Source: Muricea muricata
Lineage: Eukaryota > Cnidaria > Anthozoa > Malacalcyonacea > Plexauridae
NCBI GenBank assembly: GCA_963855995.1
Contig: OY979723.1
Location: forward strand, 13,902,713-13,966,712
DNA length: 64,000 nt
Reading direction: 5' to 3'
Within the stretch, counting starts at the first letter, position 1, and each line of letters begins with the position of its first letter. The notes below the pieces were generated by a model. It saw only the letters and a program-made list of their open reading frames with translations, was not told where the DNA came from and searched no databases. The position numbers and the translations under genes were made by a program. This document shows positions 63,146 to 64,000 of the stretch, piece after piece.

Positions 63146-63574
63146 GACCCTGTTTACACTAGAGCAAAAGTTTCCGGATTCGTAAAAATCTCCGGATCCC
63201 AGGTCTACGGCGTTTACACGGCACAGTCTCACACGGTGATTGTCAATACATGAAACCCAACCGTGATTCTACCAATCTTATTTTGCGGCTTTTTGAACGA
63301 CTTTGACAGTTGAAATCACTGGCAAACATTTGAACACCATACGAGGGAGCAAGTTCAGTCAATTTCTTTTACGGAAAGAGTTTTGTCGGATTCAAACTTT
63401 CTCTGATACAAAGATCCTGCAAACTTTGCAGGATTCGAAAGTTTCGGATTCATAATCTATCGGTGATGATGTTGTATCGGATTCATGTTCCTTAGTCCGT
63501 AAAACGAATCCGATGTCAAAACATTCCGGATTAGCGACGAATCCGGAATCATTTGCCCTAGTGTAAAAGGGGTC
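63146..63574. mobile_element. Harbinger-like MITE (429 bp)
   Basis: Ends GACCCTGTTTACACTAGAGC and, inverted, GACCCCTTTTACACTAGGGC. The flanking TAA (63143-63145 and 63575-63577) is the 3-bp target duplication of PIF/Harbinger elements. It lies just upstream of the telobox exon, probably in an intron of that gene. Confidence 0.85.
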
Positions 63575-63577
63575 TAA

Positions 63578-64000
63578 AAAATGTAAAATACGCATACAGT
63601 TCTATCAACACGATTGGAAACTTGGAAAAACGACCGAAACACTGTATTTGGAAACACGACGCCCGACGGCGGGAGTGCTTCCCCAAAGTTTCGGGTTTTA
63701 CAATTTCCACGAGTTTACAAAGTAATTTGGAAAAAGAAAGTAAATGTGCTTATTTAATTAGGAAATGGGAATATTTTTGACTACACTGGCACCATGTTAG
63801 TGCTTTGACACAAAAATTCCATTGTAGCACCAACGGAAGCGGCCAAAGGACACATAATTATCTGGTGGGTCTAGAGAGATTGGATGCAAGTGAAGATATG
63901 TGACGATATAATGTATCACGAATGTAACATACTTTTTTGTCTGAGGATTTTGGGCGCCTATATGTCGCAAATGTCATCTTCTTTGAGATGGCGCAGAATT
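63578..64000. other. Gene-free end of window
   Basis: No exon, repeat or RNA recognised. It may be intronic to the telobox gene. Confidence 0.4.

Overview
The window is repeat-rich, AT-rich eukaryotic nuclear DNA, most likely from a cnidarian and probably an anthozoan. This rests on inference: spliced genes with phase-matched GT/AG introns, TATA-box promoters, Penelope-like and CR1/L2-like retroelements, many hAT, mariner and Harbinger-type short transposons, and a TRF-type telobox exon. There are no bacterial operons. Nothing was searched against a database; every call is from reading the sequence.

Region 1 (1-17,210) is a tandem array of minus-strand receptor genes. The unit repeats at about 7.4 and 6.5 kb, with truncated remnants to the right. 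The middle copy (9,014-13,780) can be assembled from seven exons into one open frame of 629 residues: signal peptide, Cys-rich module, ricin-B/mannose-receptor-like domain, a second extracellular region, one transmembrane helix, and a cytoplasmic tail with four acidic YxxL motifs arranged as two ITAM-like pairs plus YxxP motifs. The left copy (1,595-7,307) has the same exons but a one-base deletion just before the transmembrane helix and a CR1-like insertion in intron 1. The third copy keeps only the tail exon. This looks like an undescribed family of candidate immune or recognition receptors.

Region 2 (17,211-21,930) is a gene-free fold-back region: a perfect 45-bp hairpin, a chain of overlapping palindromes, and arms carrying a repeated module that resembles a tRNA T-arm (B-box GGTTCRANTCC) beside a second hairpin. 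Region 3 (21,930-30,832) holds Penelope-like GIY-YIG fragments as head-to-head palindromes in two 3.1-kb direct copies, flanked by two copies of a mariner-like short element; similar T-arm modules recur.

Region 4 (30,833-55,450) is about 12 kb of a roughly 126-bp satellite interrupted by five copies of a 2.4-2.8-kb element. Each copy has inverted ends starting AGTAGTTC, a CAAGCC 6-bp target duplication, and two divergent genes: an A32/FtsK-like packaging ATPase and an acidic protein. Ends and duplication length fit Polinton/Maverick, but polymerase, integrase and capsid genes are absent, so this is a miniature two-gene derivative. All five sit at the same satellite position, so one insertion was amplified with its satellite as a higher-order repeat of about 9.3-9.5 kb.

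Region 5 (55,450-64,000) is mostly non-coding with nested short transposons, a small plus-strand secreted Cys-rich gene (62,497) and one exon of a minus-strand TRF-like telomere-binding protein (62,931-63,105), with two decayed telobox fragments nearby.
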